Shown one piece after another: positions 26,432 to 34,195 of a stretch of 64,000 bases of DNA. This stretch comes from CADEDH01 sp050330635. GTDB taxonomy: Bacteria > Actinomycetota > Acidimicrobiia > Acidimicrobiales > SZUA-35. Both the position numbers and the translations under genes were made by a program. The notes beneath the pieces are model-generated. The model had not been told where the DNA came from, did not search any database, and worked only from the letters and a program-made list of their open reading frames with translations. The stretch is from the NCBI GenBank assembly GCA_050330635.1, contig JBHJNQ010000024.1:1-64000 (forward strand), written 5' to 3'. How positions within the stretch are numbered: position 1 is the first letter of the stretch; each line of letters begins with the position of its first letter.

Positions 26432-27457
26432 TCAGGACGACGGGCTACGGGTCACCCCGACGACCTCGCACCGCAGATCGTCGGCGTAGTCGACACCGGC
26501 GAAGAGATCCTTCTTGGCCGACTCGGCCGGCCTGACCCGCTGAATGAAGGTGAGGGTCGACCCGATCCGCACACCGTCGGTGTCGACGAACGCGACCGTG
26601 ACGTCGTAGTCGTTGTCCTCGCTGGTGCTGTTGACCACCGTGACCGACGACTCGATGTCGTTGAACACGCCCTCCCCGGTGATCTCGCAGGTGGCGTCAC
26701 CCAGGGCGACGGGGTCGAGGGTCGTCTCGAAGCGCTCGATGTCGAGCAGTTCGCACGACGACCACGGATCGGCGTCGAAGAGGGCGAACCGCTGCTCGAG
26801 CAGCCGCTCGTTCGGGCGCACGGTCGCCACGTAGTCGAAGGTGTCACCGACCCGCCCGCCGTTGTCGTCGATGAAGGCGATGCTGAGGGAGTAGTCGGAG
26901 GTGGTGGCGGCTCCGTTGACCAGCTCGAGCTGGTAGTACTCGTTGTCGACCCGGGTGCAGGACACGAAGTCACCGTCGGCATCGGTTGCGCCGCCGACGA
27001 CGGGAGCGGCGGTGGACCCCGTGCCGCCCTCCGTAGTGTCCCGGTCGCCGCCGTTGTTGACATTGGCCGTGACGTTGGAGCCGCTCCCGGCCGCGACCGG
27101 CTCGGTCGCGTCACCGCTGCGAAGGGCGAGGGCGACGAAGCCGGCGAGGGCGCCGACGAGGGCGGCGGCGGCGAGCACCAGCACGACGACCCGACGACCA
27201 CCTCCCGCCGGTGACGCCGGCGACACGGGGCCTGGGGTCCCGCCACCGGGACCCCAGGGACTGACCGCCGGGGCCTGAGCGGCGAAGGAGGCGGGGCGGG
27301 TCGGCTGGAGGGACGGCGGCTCGGATGGTCGATCGACCCGCGACTCCGGCGGATACCAGCGGTGATCGCTGGCCTGCCACCAGCCGGGCGGCGGAGCGCC
27401 GTGCTGCCGGTTGCCATAGGGATCTGTCCACCCGCCCTCCGGCGGCACCATCGTCAT
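26432..27457 (-). CDS. Single-pass membrane protein with two FxLYD-like extracytoplasmic repeats
   Basis: 341 residues. The N-terminus has a W-rich motif (PPPGWWQASDHRWYPPE) common on actinobacterial membrane proteins, then a Pro-rich cytoplasmic linker. A membrane helix (VVVLVLAAAALVGALAGFV, ~95-118) and a Gly/Asn/Thr-rich spacer follow. The exported part has two similar ~85-residue beta-sandwich repeats: YQLELVNGAATTSDYSLSIA then FIDDNGGRVGD, and SSVTVVNSTSEDNDYDVTVA then FVDTDGVRIGS. Each repeat has a Cys before its first or last strand. Such repeats are probably binding modules. Start ATG 27457 follows GGGGAA. Confidence 0.7.
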   Translation of the reverse strand: MTMVPPEGGWTDPYGNRQHGAPPPGWWQASDHRWYPPESRVDRPSEPPSLQPTRPASFAAQAPAVSPWGPGGGTPGPVSPASPAGGGRRVVVLVLAAAALVGALAGFVALALRSGDATEPVAAGSGSNVTANVNNGGDRDTTEGGTGSTAAPVVGGATDADGDFVSCTRVDNEYYQLELVNGAATTSDYSLSIAFIDDNGGRVGDTFDYVATVRPNERLLEQRFALFDADPWSSCELLDIERFETTLDPVALGDATCEITGEGVFNDIESSVTVVNSTSEDNDYDVTVAFVDTDGVRIGSTLTFIQRVRPAESAKKDLFAGVDYADDLRCEVVGVTRSPSS

Positions 27458-27591
27458 CGACCCGTTCCCCAGACTGCCTGCTGCGACAAGGACCCGACGG
27501 TACCGAACGGGGCGGCGACGGTCGGCGGCGATGGGCAATTCCACCCAGAATGCGACCCCAATGACACCTTCGGCGGTGACGGTGCTCCCCG

Positions 27592-27840
27592 ATGCTCGAT
27601 CTTCTCCGCCGACGACGTTTCCTCGCCGCCGCGGCCCGGGAGCGCGGCCTCCTGGTGGGGCTGAAGAACGATCTCGATCAGATCCCCGACCTCGTGCACG
27701 ACTTCGATTTCGCCGTCAACGAGCAGCGTTTCGAGTACGACGAGTGCGCCGAATGCGCCCGGGAGTGCAGCACCCACGACCACGTCTGCTGCCAGCGATG
27801 TGCCCAGGCGTGCCGCGAGTGCGAGCAGGCCTGTCAGTAG
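27592..27840 (+). CDS. Small cysteine-rich protein (four-helix, metal-binding-like)
   Basis: An 82-residue protein whose last ~33 residues hold nine cysteines in helical spacing (DECAECAREC, CCQRCAQACRECEQAC). The CxxxCxxC pattern resembles cysteine-rich four-helix-bundle copper-storage-like proteins (DUF326 type), but only about one third of such a domain is present. The N-terminal ~50 residues are amphipathic (LVGLKNDLDQIPDLVHDFDF). ATG 27592 has no strong Shine-Dalgarno sequence. It could be a truncated storage-protein gene or a genuine small metal-binding protein. Confidence 0.5.
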   Translation: MLDLLRRRRFLAAAARERGLLVGLKNDLDQIPDLVHDFDFAVNEQRFEYDECAECARECSTHDHVCCQRCAQACRECEQACQ

Positions 27841-27914
27841 CTCCTGGCCGCCGCTGGCTGACAACCCGCCACCGCCGTGTTTCACGTCCGGCGGCACCAG
27901 GGTACAACCTGACC

Positions 27915-28625
27915 ATGTATTCCGATCCGTCCGATACCGCCGAGCCAGCCCCCTCCCCGCCGGTGAAACTCGTGTCCTACACCGACTACGCGCAGGCTCA
28001 GGCTGCGGTCGACACGCTGTCCGACCAGGGCTTTCCCGTGTCGACCGTATCCATCGTGTGGAGTGGGCTGCGCAGGATCGAGTACGTGACCGGCCGCCGC
28101 ACCGTCGTCAACGCCGCCATCGAAGGGGCGATCGCAGGCGCCTGGTTCGGCACCCTCCTCGGGTGGCTGTTCGCCATCTTCGCCGGCGATGACGGCGCGT
28201 CGACGGTGTCGATCGTGTTCACCTACTTCGTCGTCGGCACGATCGCCGGCGCCATCTGGTACGGCGTGGGTCACGCGCTGCGTCGGGGGCGGCGAGACTT
28301 CGGCACCTCGCCCCAGCTCGACGCCGAGTCCTACGAGCTCTGGGTCGACCCCCGTAACCTCAACCTGGCCGCCGACATCCTCGGCGTCTACACAACCCGG
28401 GCCGACGACCCGACGCCCGATGTCCCGGCCGACGACATGTCGCGGCCCGAGGCCGTCACCCCACCGCCACCCGACCGCACGAGCCCCGGCGCCGGTACCC
28501 CGGACAACGGTCCCGACCGCGGTCCGCATCCCGACGTGACCATCCCTGACGTCGCTGGCCCCGACTCGACGAATCCCGACGTCCGGCCCGCACCCGGCAC
28601 CACCTCGGGACCCGAGGCCCGCTGA
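27915..28625 (+). CDS. General-stress-protein-17M-like membrane protein
   Basis: 236 residues. The N-terminal domain (YTDYAQAQAAVDTLSDQGF, VSTVSIVWSGLRRIEYVTG) matches the YflT/general stress protein 17M domain. Two glycine-rich membrane helices follow (AIAGAWFGTLLGWLFAIF; FTYFVVGTIAGAIWYGVGH), then a short soluble part (YELWVDPRN). The C-terminal ~80-residue tail is very rich in Pro, Asp and Thr and may be disordered. Function unknown, presumed stress-related from the family. Start ATG 27915. Confidence 0.75.
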   Translation: MYSDPSDTAEPAPSPPVKLVSYTDYAQAQAAVDTLSDQGFPVSTVSIVWSGLRRIEYVTGRRTVVNAAIEGAIAGAWFGTLLGWLFAIFAGDDGASTVSIVFTYFVVGTIAGAIWYGVGHALRRGRRDFGTSPQLDAESYELWVDPRNLNLAADILGVYTTRADDPTPDVPADDMSRPEAVTPPPPDRTSPGAGTPDNGPDRGPHPDVTIPDVAGPDSTNPDVRPAPGTTSGPEAR

Positions 28626-28732
28626 GCTCCCCGCCCGATCGGCGGCCGGACCGCGCCCGGAACGGAGGCCGGGTCGTGGCGCTGAGCGGCGCCGGCGGGC
28701 GGGCTGTCCCACCGGCGACCTAGGGTCTGGCC

Positions 28733-29806
28733 ATGGACTTCGGGATGTGCGTGACCACCAGGCTGAGCGACGTCGACCAGGTCATCGAGTTCGAGAATCT
28801 CGGCTTCGATGCGGTGTGGGTGCCCGACAGCCAGATGATCTGGGGCGATTGCTACGCCTACCTGGCGCTGGCCGCCGAGCGGACCGAACGGATCCGCCTG
28901 GGGACCGGTGTGTCGGTGGCCGGCACCCGCATCCCCCCGGTCACCGCCCACAGCATCGCCTCCATCAACACCCTGGCCCCAGGCCGCACGTTCCTCGGCA
29001 TGGGTGCCGGCAACAGCGCCCATCGCTTCCTCGACCACAAGCCCCTCCCCATCGCCAAGTACGGCGAGGAGCTGCGGGTCATCCGGGCCCTCCTCCACGG
29101 TGAGGAGGTCGACTACACCTTCCGGGGCAAGACGGCCCCGACCCGCCTCCTCATGGCCGACCGGGGCTACGTCAACCTCGACGACCCCATCCCGATCTAC
29201 GTGTCTGGGTTCGGACCGAAGTCGCAGGCCCTGGCCGGGCGCTACGGCGACGGTCTCGTCACGTCTCTCCCGCCCGAACCCCGGGCCATCGTCCGGGCCC
29301 TGGAGACGGCCCGCAGGGGGGCGGAGGGCGACGGCCGGGCACTCCCCGACCCGTTCCCGGTCGTCAGCCTGACCAACGTCGTCCTCCTCGACCCCGGTGA
29401 GGAGGTCACGTCGGACCGGGTGATCGCCGAGCACGGCCCCTACGTCGTGTCGTCGCTCCACTACGTGTACGACAAGATCCGCCAGTACGGGGGTGAGCCG
29501 CCGCATCACCTCCAGCCCATCTGGGACGAGTACTCGGCGCTCGTCGAACAGACCCCGGAACCGGTCCGGCACCTCCGCATCCACGACGGGCACTGCACCT
29601 TCCTCCGTCCCGACGAGGCCCGGTTCATGACCGAGAGCCTCATCCGGTCCACCTGCATCGTCGGATCGCCCGATGAGGTGGTGGCCACCATCGCCGACCT
29701 CGAGGCGGCCGGGCTCGACGAGCTGATGTTCCTCCCCACTCCGGAGCATCAGGTGTCGTGGGCCCGGCGGTTCGCCGACCTCGTGCTCACCCGGCTCGAT
29801 CGATGA
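28733..29806 (+). CDS. LLM class F420-dependent oxidoreductase (Mer-like)
   Basis: 357 residues with the luciferase-like TIM barrel closest to coenzyme-F420-dependent reductases. The first strand is MDFGMCVTTR, then FENLGFDAVWVPDS, RIRLGTGVSVAGTRIPPV and RTFLGMGAGNSAHRF. GSPDEVVATIADLEAAGLDE is the usual C-terminal barrel motif. The stop overlaps the ATG of the downstream alkylsulfatase-like gene (ATGA), so the two are co-translated. A joint role, for example oxidising an alcohol or aldehyde freed from a sulfate ester, is inference. Confidence 0.85.
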   Translation: MDFGMCVTTRLSDVDQVIEFENLGFDAVWVPDSQMIWGDCYAYLALAAERTERIRLGTGVSVAGTRIPPVTAHSIASINTLAPGRTFLGMGAGNSAHRFLDHKPLPIAKYGEELRVIRALLHGEEVDYTFRGKTAPTRLLMADRGYVNLDDPIPIYVSGFGPKSQALAGRYGDGLVTSLPPEPRAIVRALETARRGAEGDGRALPDPFPVVSLTNVVLLDPGEEVTSDRVIAEHGPYVVSSLHYVYDKIRQYGGEPPHHLQPIWDEYSALVEQTPEPVRHLRIHDGHCTFLRPDEARFMTESLIRSTCIVGSPDEVVATIADLEAAGLDELMFLPTPEHQVSWARRFADLVLTRLDR

Positions 29807-31740
29807 ACCCGAGGCCGGGAGCACCGTCGGGGCCACCGCCCGTGCCGCCCGTGTCGCCCGGGCCCCCGCCCGAGCCGGCCGACGCCACGGCGGCCACGAG
29901 GGCCGCCAACGCCGCCGCCGCCATCTCGTTCGACGACCCCGGCGACACCGCCAGGGCCACCCGGGGGTTGCTGGCCCAGATCGATGGCGGGCGGGTGACG
30001 ATGGGCCACGACCACCCCGGCCACGTCGTGTTCGACGTGGCCAACCACGGCTTCGTCACCCGGAGCGCCGAGGCCCCCGACACCGTCCACCCCGGCCTGT
30101 GGCGCCAGGCCCGCCTCAACGTCAACCACGGCCTGTTCGAGGTGGCCGACGGGATCTGGCAGGTCCGGGGCTACGACATCGCCAACATCACGTTCCTCGC
30201 CGGCGACGACGGCTGGCTCGTCATCGATCCGCTGACCAACGCCCCGGCCGCCGCCGCCGCCCTCGACCTGGCCAACCGCACCCTCGGGGCCCGCCCCGTC
30301 ACCACGGTCATCTACACCCACTCCCACGTCGACCATTTCGGCGGGATCCTCGGCATCACCTCCCAGGAGGCGGTCGATGCCGGCGACGTGCGTATCGTGG
30401 CCCCCGACCGGTTCCTGGCCGAGGTCGTCAACGAGTTCGTCATCGCCGGACCGATCATGGGCCGGCGGGCCGCCTACCAGTTCGGCCCCCTGCTCCCACC
30501 CGGACCGCGGGGCCATGTCGACGCCGGGCTCGGGTCGGCGATGGGGCTGGCCCGATCCGACCTGATCGCGCCGACCGAGACGATCGCCGAGACCGGCCAG
30601 GAGCTCACCCTGAGCGGGCTGCGGGTCGTGTTCCAGAACACACCCGACGCCGAGGCCCCGGCCGAGATGGACTTCTACTTCCCCGACAAACGCGCCCTGT
30701 GCATGGCAGAGAACTGCACCCACACCCTTCACAACCTCTACCCGATCCGGGGGGCCCAGACCCGCGACGCCCTGGCCTGGAGCAAGTACATCCACGAGGC
30801 CCTCCTGATGTGGGGGGGCGACGCCGACGTGCTGTTCGCCAGCCATCACTGGCCCCGCTTCGGCAACGACGACGTTCGCCGCTTCCTGGAACTGCAGCGC
30901 GACGTCTACCGCTGGCTGCACGACGAGACGATGCGGCTCGCCAACCACGGGCTCGTCCCGACGGAGATCGCCGCCGCCCTCGAGCTCCCGGCCGAGTTCG
31001 ATCAGTCGCACGTACGGGGCTACTACGGCACCGTCTCCCACAACGCCCGCTCGGTCTACAACCGCTATCTCGGCTGGTACGACGGTAACCCGGCCCACCT
31101 CGATCCCCTGCCGCCGACGGAGGCCGCCACCCGCTACGTCGAGGCCATGGGCGGCGCCGACGCCGTCCTCGACCGGGCTCGCCGCTCGTTCGAGGAGGGC
31201 GACTACCGATGGGTGGCCGAGGTCGTGAACCACGTGGTGTTCGCCGACCCGTCGAACCTTCGGGCCCGCCATCTGCAGGCCGAGGCCCTGGAGCAGCTCG
31301 GCTACCAGGCCGAGTCGGCGACCTGGCGCAACGCCTACCTCATGGGTGCCCGTGAGCTCCGCCACGGCTCCCCCCGCGAGGGGCGTATCCCCACCCGCGA
31401 CATGGCGGGGGCCATGACAGCCGAACAGATCATCGACGTGCTCGGTGTCCGGTTCGACCCGGGTCGTTGTTCGTTGGCCACCGCCGTCGTCAACCTCCAC
31501 CTCGTCGACGTCGACGAGGACCACGTGATCGGCCTCAGCCGCTCGGCCATCCACCACAGCCCGCACAGCCGGCGCCACGACGCCGACGTGACGGTCGGCC
31601 TGACCCGACGCCAGCTCCTGGCCGCCCTCGACGATCCGAGCATCGTCGACGGGGCGACGGTCGACGGCGACCGAACGGTGCTCGACGCCCTCCTGGCCGC
31701 CGTCGACACCTTCGGGCCGGTGGCGCTCATCGAACCCTGA
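29803..31740 (+). CDS. Alkyl/aryl sulfatase, BDS1/SdsA1 type (metallo-beta-lactamase fold)
   Basis: 645 residues. After a Pro-rich N-terminus comes a metallo-beta-lactamase domain with the zinc motif HSHVDH (H173, H175, D177, H178). Further features are EMDFYFPDKRALCMAENCTHT and FASHHWPRFGND, where more zinc and sulfate ligands are expected. A helical dimerisation domain (~420-510) and a C-terminal SCP2-like domain (AEQIIDVLGVRFDP onwards) complete the family architecture. These enzymes hydrolyse primary or secondary alkyl sulfates such as SDS. No signal peptide is visible, so it is presumably cytoplasmic, unlike secreted SdsA1. The gene overlaps the LLM oxidoreductase stop. Confidence 0.9.
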   Translation: MNPRPGAPSGPPPVPPVSPGPPPEPADATAATRAANAAAAISFDDPGDTARATRGLLAQIDGGRVTMGHDHPGHVVFDVANHGFVTRSAEAPDTVHPGLWRQARLNVNHGLFEVADGIWQVRGYDIANITFLAGDDGWLVIDPLTNAPAAAAALDLANRTLGARPVTTVIYTHSHVDHFGGILGITSQEAVDAGDVRIVAPDRFLAEVVNEFVIAGPIMGRRAAYQFGPLLPPGPRGHVDAGLGSAMGLARSDLIAPTETIAETGQELTLSGLRVVFQNTPDAEAPAEMDFYFPDKRALCMAENCTHTLHNLYPIRGAQTRDALAWSKYIHEALLMWGGDADVLFASHHWPRFGNDDVRRFLELQRDVYRWLHDETMRLANHGLVPTEIAAALELPAEFDQSHVRGYYGTVSHNARSVYNRYLGWYDGNPAHLDPLPPTEAATRYVEAMGGADAVLDRARRSFEEGDYRWVAEVVNHVVFADPSNLRARHLQAEALEQLGYQAESATWRNAYLMGARELRHGSPREGRIPTRDMAGAMTAEQIIDVLGVRFDPGRCSLATAVVNLHLVDVDEDHVIGLSRSAIHHSPHSRRHDADVTVGLTRRQLLAALDDPSIVDGATVDGDRTVLDALLAAVDTFGPVALIEP

Positions 31741-31803
31741 CGCCCGCCACCACAGCACAACCGCAGATCGGGGCGCACAGCAGGAGGCCGGTGTCGTCCG
31801 GAT

Positions 31804-32331
31804 TCACAGCTGCACCGTGTGATCGTTGCTGGCCGACAGGATGCGGCCATCGGGCAGCCGGTCGAGCCCGACCACGCCGTCGCGGTGGCCGCGATACACC
31901 AGGGTTTCGTCGGTCACCTCGAACGCCCCGCCCCCGCCCATCGTCAAAAGCGCCAGCGCGACGATCGCCAACCCGACCACGACCCCGAGCCCCGCCAGCA
32001 CCGGCCAACGACGCCTGCTCGTGCCGGCCCCGTCCGACAACGAGCCTGTGGGTGCCGGCGCGCCGTCCCCGGGTGAGACCGCCGGCATCGCCCGACGGTG
32101 GGCGGTCGGCGTCCGCCCCGTCTCGGCCATGACCCCGGTCGTAGCCACCACCTCCGTGTCGGCGATCGGAGCGACCTCCGTTTCGGCCACCACCACCGTC
32201 TCGGGTGGGGCCGACCCCGCTGCCGTCACGATGGCGGCGCCAGCGTCGGCGGCGGCTCGTGCATCAGCCCCGCCCTGGCCGATCACGACGGCGTCGCTCA
32301 GGTGCTCGATCCCGAGATCAACCATCGTCAC
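31804..32331 (-). pseudogene. Collapsed Ser/Thr kinase-WD40 receptor gene
   Basis: The 175-codon frame starts MTMVDLGIEHLSDAVVIGQG, the typical opening of actinobacterial Ser/Thr kinases up to the P-loop Gly. It then jumps to a Val/Thr-rich linker, a membrane helix (WPVLAGLGVVVGLAIVALAL) and a single WD40-like blade (YRGHRDGVVGLDRLPDGRIL, SASNDHTVQL). The kinase catalytic domain and most of the propeller are missing. At the stop, CTGTGAATCC becomes LWNPDDTG if one G is restored, which is how a WD blade continues. I read this as a large gene reduced by internal deletion plus a frameshift. A 175-residue membrane protein could still be produced. Confidence 0.7.
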
Positions 32332-32478
32332 GCCCTCGCTCCCTCACGGCGCCGCCCTTTCAGGTCGGCCCCACGATAGAGCACTCCGACCGCCGGTCGA
32401 CCGCCGCAGCGGTGCGGGCCGCTCCCGGGTCGCTGCTACCGTTCGACCGTGGGCACCCTCGTCCGCTCCTGATACAGC

Positions 32479-32901
32479 ATGACCGGCGGCCGCGACTGTG
32501 ACGAGACCATGGGCGATCGCCTGAGCGGGAACCAGCGGTGGGTCGTCGACGGCAACAATGTCATGGGATCCCGGCCCGACGGCTGGTGGAACGACCGGCC
32601 GGCGGCCATGGCCCGCCTCACCGATGAGATCGCCCGCTGGTGCTGGACCCACGACGACGAGGTGGTCCTCGTGTTCGACGGGGCGATCGTCGACGAGGTG
32701 GCCCAACTGGCCGGCGGCAACCTGTCGGTCCGGTTCGCCCGCTCATCGCGCCGCGACGCCGCCGACGACACCATCGCCGGCATGGCCGTGGCCGGCGACA
32801 TCGTCGTCACCGCCGATCGGGGGCTGCTCCGGCGGCTATCGCCCGGGGTCACCACCCTCGGACCTCGCCGGCTCCTCGACCTGGTGAGGCGGCCACGATG
32901 A
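32479..32901 (+). CDS. NYN/PIN-like (YacP-type) RNase family protein
   Basis: 140 residues, or 130 if the ATG at 32509 is used. WVVDGNNVMGSRPDGWW is the first strand with the metal-binding Asp-Gly-Asn of NYN domains. VVLVFDGAIVDEVA and the later IVVTADRGLLRRL supply the other acidic residues of a PIN-like nuclease site. Likely a small RNA-processing nuclease. It lies 78 nt upstream of the DivIVA-like gene on the same strand. Neither candidate start has a strong Shine-Dalgarno sequence. Confidence 0.8.
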   Translation: MTGGRDCDETMGDRLSGNQRWVVDGNNVMGSRPDGWWNDRPAAMARLTDEIARWCWTHDDEVVLVFDGAIVDEVAQLAGGNLSVRFARSSRRDAADDTIAGMAVAGDIVVTADRGLLRRLSPGVTTLGPRRLLDLVRRPR

Positions 32902-32979
32902 CGCGGCCGCCGCCCTCGGCTCCACGCATGCGCCTACCGGCGGGTACGATCCGATAACGAATCGTTGGCGGAGACGAAG

Positions 32980-33753
32980 ATGAACAAGGACGACGAGCTG
33001 TTCAGGGTGGTCCGGCGAGGCTACGACACCGGTGAAGTCGACCGTCACGTGAGTGCGCTCGAGGAGCAGCTGGTCGAGGCCAATCGCCTCAACGAGAAGC
33101 TCAGCTCCCGGGTGGCGGAGCTGGAGTGGGCGTCGGGCGACGTCGAGCGACAGCGGGAGGCGGCGGCCGAGGAGGGGGCGGCGGCGGCCAGGGCCCGGGA
33201 GGAGCTCCTGGCTGCGACCGATGCGGAGATCGCGGAACGACGGGCCGCGGCCGACGCCGAGATGGCGGAGCTGCAATCCACCACCGAGACCGATATCGCC
33301 GAACGACGGGCCAAGGTCGAGCTCGACCTGATCGAGCTGCGGGCGGCGGCCGAGCAGGAGATCAGGGCCCGGCGCAGCACGGCCGACGCCGCCATCGCCG
33401 AGCGGCGGTCGCAGGCCGACGCCGAGGCCCTAGCCCAGGCCCGCGTCGTGCTGGCGGAGCAGGAGGAGGCCCTCGACCGACGCCAGACCGAGCTCGATGA
33501 GCGCTTCGAATCGGCCCGGGTCGACTACGACCGGGTGCTGATGCGACTCAACGGCAAGGTCATGGAGCTGGAGGAGACCCACCGCACGCTGGTCGGCGCC
33601 CTCCGGGCCATCGCCAGAGGCGGGCTGCAGTCACTCGAAGCGGAGACCGAGAGCCTTCCCCCGGTGCCGCTGCCCGTGCCGGTTACGGCCCTGACCCACC
33701 CCGTGACGGTGAAGGGGTCCGGCGGCGACGTCGAGCTGGCCGACGCCGGCTGA
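32980..33753 (+). CDS. DivIVA-like coiled-coil protein
   Basis: 257 residues; start ATG 32980 with GGAG 8 nt upstream (a TTG at 32965 is in frame but poorer). The N-terminus ELFRVVRRGYDTGEVDRHV is the DivIVA/Wag31 domain signature. A long uninterrupted coiled coil (~25-215) follows, with Ala/Glu/Arg-rich repeats of an IAERR motif. The C-terminal ~40 residues are Pro/Val-rich and probably disordered. Proteins of this type mark curved membranes or scaffold polar growth; this one is probably an accessory paralog rather than the main cell-division DivIVA. Confidence 0.8.
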   Translation: MNKDDELFRVVRRGYDTGEVDRHVSALEEQLVEANRLNEKLSSRVAELEWASGDVERQREAAAEEGAAAARAREELLAATDAEIAERRAAADAEMAELQSTTETDIAERRAKVELDLIELRAAAEQEIRARRSTADAAIAERRSQADAEALAQARVVLAEQEEALDRRQTELDERFESARVDYDRVLMRLNGKVMELEETHRTLVGALRAIARGGLQSLEAETESLPPVPLPVPVTALTHPVTVKGSGGDVELADAG

Positions 33754-33941
33754 CGGATCCGTTGGACGGCTCCCACCCGGCTGAGGCCGAACAGCACCGT
33801 TAGCTCAAGGGTGAACAGGGTGCTGACCCCCGGCCCGGGGAGGCGCCGCATCAGGGTGACGAGCAGCTCACGGAACCGCATCCGATCGGGCGAGACCATC
33901 TCGAGGGCGGCTGCCCCGGCCGAGAGCGCGGACACCGCCTC
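33750..33941 (-). pseudogene. Possible KaiC/RAD55-like ATPase fragment
   Basis: The minus strand encodes AAALEMVSPDRMRFRELLVT then RRLPGPGVSTLFTLELTVLF. This resembles the strand-helix-strand that follows Walker B in KaiC-like ATPases (an EFREFLYxLxxxL.xxGxTxLLT pattern). No Walker A is present. It lies in the 440-bp gap between the DivIVA-like gene and the dimethylformamidase-like gene; the rest of that gap shows nothing recognisable. Confidence 0.35.
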
Positions 33942-34195
33942 CACCGGGGTGCGTCCGTGCTCGGCCAGCCGGGAGCAGCGCGCGATGGCGCATCGCAACG
34001 TCGCCGGCTCCATCCCCACGGCGCGGGCCCCGCATCGATCGAGTACAGGGCTCGGGATCGTAGTCCGCCGCAGCGGCAAGGAGTCCTCCAACGTGGCCGA
34101 GTGACACGCCGACCGCCTCCGAAGGCCGTGCCGGGTTGCCTACGTCCTGCCACGACCGGCTAGCGCGGCGGTGGGCCGGCTGCCAGAGTGAGCCG

